Source of the DNA: Apteryx mantelli
Lineage: Eukaryota; Chordata; Aves; Apterygiformes; Apterygidae
DNA: 64,000 bases
Reading direction: 5' to 3'
Assembly: GCF_036417845.1 (NCBI RefSeq)
Contig: NC_089994.1
Location: 16,510,001-16,574,000 of the forward strand
Shown: piece by piece, positions 61,501 to 64,000 of the stretch
Position numbering within the stretch: position 1 is the stretch's first letter
How the letters are laid out: each line of letters starts with the position of its first letter
The notes under the pieces: generated by a model
What the model was told of the DNA's origin: nothing
Database searches by the model: none
The model's input: the letters and a program-made list of their open reading frames with translations, nothing else
Translations under genes and position numbers: made by a program

Positions 61501-64000
61501 CACCCAGCATATGAAAGGCAAAGAAGGCAAGGGTTGTATTACTAGATCTCTTAAAGGCCGACAAACTTGGACTATTACAGTACAGCAGAGGAGCAGCACC
61601 CAACCAAAAGGTCAAGAGCCCAGACAGAACGTGCTGGTGACAACTCACTTGATCTCTCTCATAAGTCTTAAAAATAAAATCCCACCTTCTTAAAAATAAA
61701 ATAAATAAGACCACAGAAAGAGTACTGAAACATCAAGTTCATCTACCACCCAAGACACGAGCATCTTGGGAACCTGCTGATAAATAAATGAGGTCTGCCA
61801 TCTTCACAGCATCAGGGCTGTGGAGACTGAGAGCGACTAACGTACTCAACAAATTGTTAGATCCAGATCTGTGAAATTACTCCCTACATGAAGAGCCATG
61901 GGATGACTGGGACTGTGCACTGGAAAACGAGCGAAATCCTGCCATGCTTCCTTCTTCCACAAATCCTTATACCCCTCAGTATTCCCACCGCACAAACAGT
62001 TTGTCTCCAAGAGCCATGTTCTGCCAGTAAATGCAACAGCAAGTGAAGTGGGCTCCTAAGAAGATAAGAAATGACTGCCACGCTGTGGAGGAACCTGCAA
62101 ATAGATGCGGCTGCTAGCTAAAGAGCGGATTAACCAGAATATGTAACCTGCTTTCCTGCAAGTGGCTCTGTGTGCTGACACACAGCACCAAAAGTTCTTG
62201 GTGAGACAACCAGTCATGTCCAGCGTCTGAGCAACAGATTCAAAGTCTAGAGACCAAACCCAAACATTTAGATGCAACCAAATGGTGCGCTGAAATGTAA
62301 GAAAAGGAAGAGATTCTGAGCTACAGTTTTCCTCATGACTGCTCAGCTGTCAGCTACGGACCTGATCTGGATTTGTAGGAAAACATCCAGGACCAAGACA
62401 AAACACGCCAGACAGTCTCAAAGCTGCCTAGCTTTTATCGGACCTTCTCCATTTCTTTTGTCAGATTGCTAATTTTCAAAGAGGAAAGTGCTTCTGTGCT
62501 TCTTGTATCTGGTCTACTAGTGCCTGCAGGAAAGTCATAAAGTTGAAACAAGACCTCATTTATATTCTCAGCAGAGTTTAATTTCAATGTGCTATGGAAC
62601 TAAAAGGAAGCCATCTTCTCAGGGACAGAACATACAATTCAATTTTGTTCTGAAAAGTGTATGCAGGATTGATGTCCATAATTACGCAGCACGTACTGTG
62701 GAATGACAAACGCCTTCCACATTGCTCTGCCAATGTGCTTCGATCCAGAAACAGAACTATTAAATGCTCAGATACGTAACTCAAAGCTTCAGTGTTTTTA
62801 ATGTGTGTGTGGGGGGGGAGGATGAGACACCACAAGGATGTTTAAATACTTAGTCAAATTCAAACCTTAGCTTGTTTTGTTTTGTTGGCCAACTCAGCAA
62901 TGAATGTAGTGAAGTTCCTGGTGATAACATTTGAGACCCATCAACTCATTTCACATACACAAAGGTCTTAAGACTAAAGTAGTTTTCATCAGCACGTCTA
63001 CTGCCATGAAATAAAGAGAAAGCAGCTCTCTTGTAAAATGTCAGTCAAGGCCTTAGTTGGGATAAATTCATGTTACTGAATATTCTTGCACATGCATATG
63101 ACGGATGAATGACAATGGGGAAGAATACATAAATCTTCTAGTATGATACTTGGAGGATATCATTTTGAAAATAGAGATGTCTCTTCATTTTTTCCAATCC
63201 ATTCAAATTTCTACTCAGAATCAAAATGGCTCTAATTTACCTGTTTGATGTATAATCACATAAAGACATCGGTCAAATTTCAAAGCAAGTGGCTGAGAGT
63301 TGATAAGAAGGGAAAATATTAAGTCAAAGATGGAAGATTAAGAAGGTGCTCATTCAAGTCCTTGCTATTTATAATTACTCCCTGAAGGGACACAATATTT
63401 CAAGTACAGCCTCTCGAGGTGAGAAATAATCTGTCAAGTCACCAGGCAAAGCTTTTAGAAGAATATTGAGGGAATGTACAGTGAAGCTCTTCAGAAACGT
63501 TATATATGATACACATACACCAAACCCTGAAACTTCTCTGGCCTGCGTGGAGCTACCACACAAATGAATTTGTCTTGAGCGCTAATGTTTCTACGAGACT
63601 GAAGCGGTGCTCAGAAAAATGAGCGAGGCAGGCAAGGAGCTGCCTTCCTTGCCAGCGCTGCTGCAGGGAAGCGGACCGACGACACGCTCCCCGTGGCCCC
63701 CACAGCTCTTCCTCCTTTGCACCGTACCTACAGAAGTCTTCAGTTCTGCCGGTGCATCAGGTTTTCTCCTGTTCCCAAGTAAGTGTAGTCAGCAGGGAAA
63801 GTGCTTAGTTTCATACATGCACAGCTACTGTGGGAAGTCCCCTAAAAATTCCCCCAAACCTCATCTATGCGGTTTTGTTTCTCCGTGGGTTTGCCAGGAG
63901 TCGGAACGCGGGTGCCTTTCTGAATAAACTGAGTGTTCTCCTGCCACACGGCAACTACTAGTCCTACAGTGTTAAAGCACAGGAATTATTCCAAATTATT
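58560..64000. other. no coding exon; probable intron of long KDM2B
   Basis: GC falls after the island. I looked on the minus strand for the JmjC, linker (KLESLPENKK) and TPK-NRAVG-adjacent segments and found none, so the long transcript must splice across this region. An octamer ATGCAAAT is at 60633-60640, and AT-rich stretches at 60000-61100 and 63000-63250 could be conserved non-coding DNA, which I cannot test. Confidence 0.55.

Overview
The window is vertebrate nuclear DNA, most likely from a bird (a GC-rich microchromosome), or less likely another sauropsid. Three intron-containing genes of the conserved ANAPC5 - RNF34 - KDM2B block are present, in the order and orientation known from human 12q24.31. 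Introns are compact, mammalian SINEs of the Alu/B1 kind are absent, and a CR1-type LINE tail lies at 15401-15598. I could not name the species.

Layout: (1) 1-15061, minus strand: ANAPC5, the APC/C TPR subunit. The first 16 coding exons are assigned base by base; the last exon lies left of the window. Intron 5 carries a roughly 1.3 kb GC-rich LTR-like insertion (9730-11040). (2) 15062-20307: the region between the divergent ANAPC5 and RNF34 genes, with a CpG island at each end and mostly AT-rich sequence between; the ANAPC5 island contains the CR1 fragment. (3) 20308-28333, plus strand: complete RNF34 coding sequence in six exons (356 aa; FYVE-like finger, two SAP-like helical regions, C3HC4 RING), with a 3' UTR possibly reaching about 30.1 kb. 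Intron 1 holds a near-perfect 44-bp-arm hairpin and a 26-bp perfect palindrome. (4) 30.5-57.7 kb, minus strand: KDM2B from the CXXC finger to the end (PHD, acidic/basic linker, F-box, LRRs). The JmjC exons are not in the window. A strong CpG island at 57.15-58.56 kb with a start codon and acidic N-terminus fits the internal promoter of the short, demethylase-less KDM2B isoform. (5) 57.7-64 kb: no coding exon seen; probably an intron of the long KDM2B transcript.

Functionally, ANAPC5 and RNF34 are ubiquitin-ligase genes (scaffold of a multisubunit E3; a RING E3), and KDM2B is a CpG-binding F-box protein of the variant PRC1.1 complex. They share neighbourhood, not a pathway. The most interesting signals are the RNF34 intron hairpin, CpG islands inside KDM2B (one continuing in frame into the PHD exon, suggesting another first exon), and the CR1 tail inside the ANAPC5 CpG island. 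Comparisons with human proteins are from memory; no search was run.
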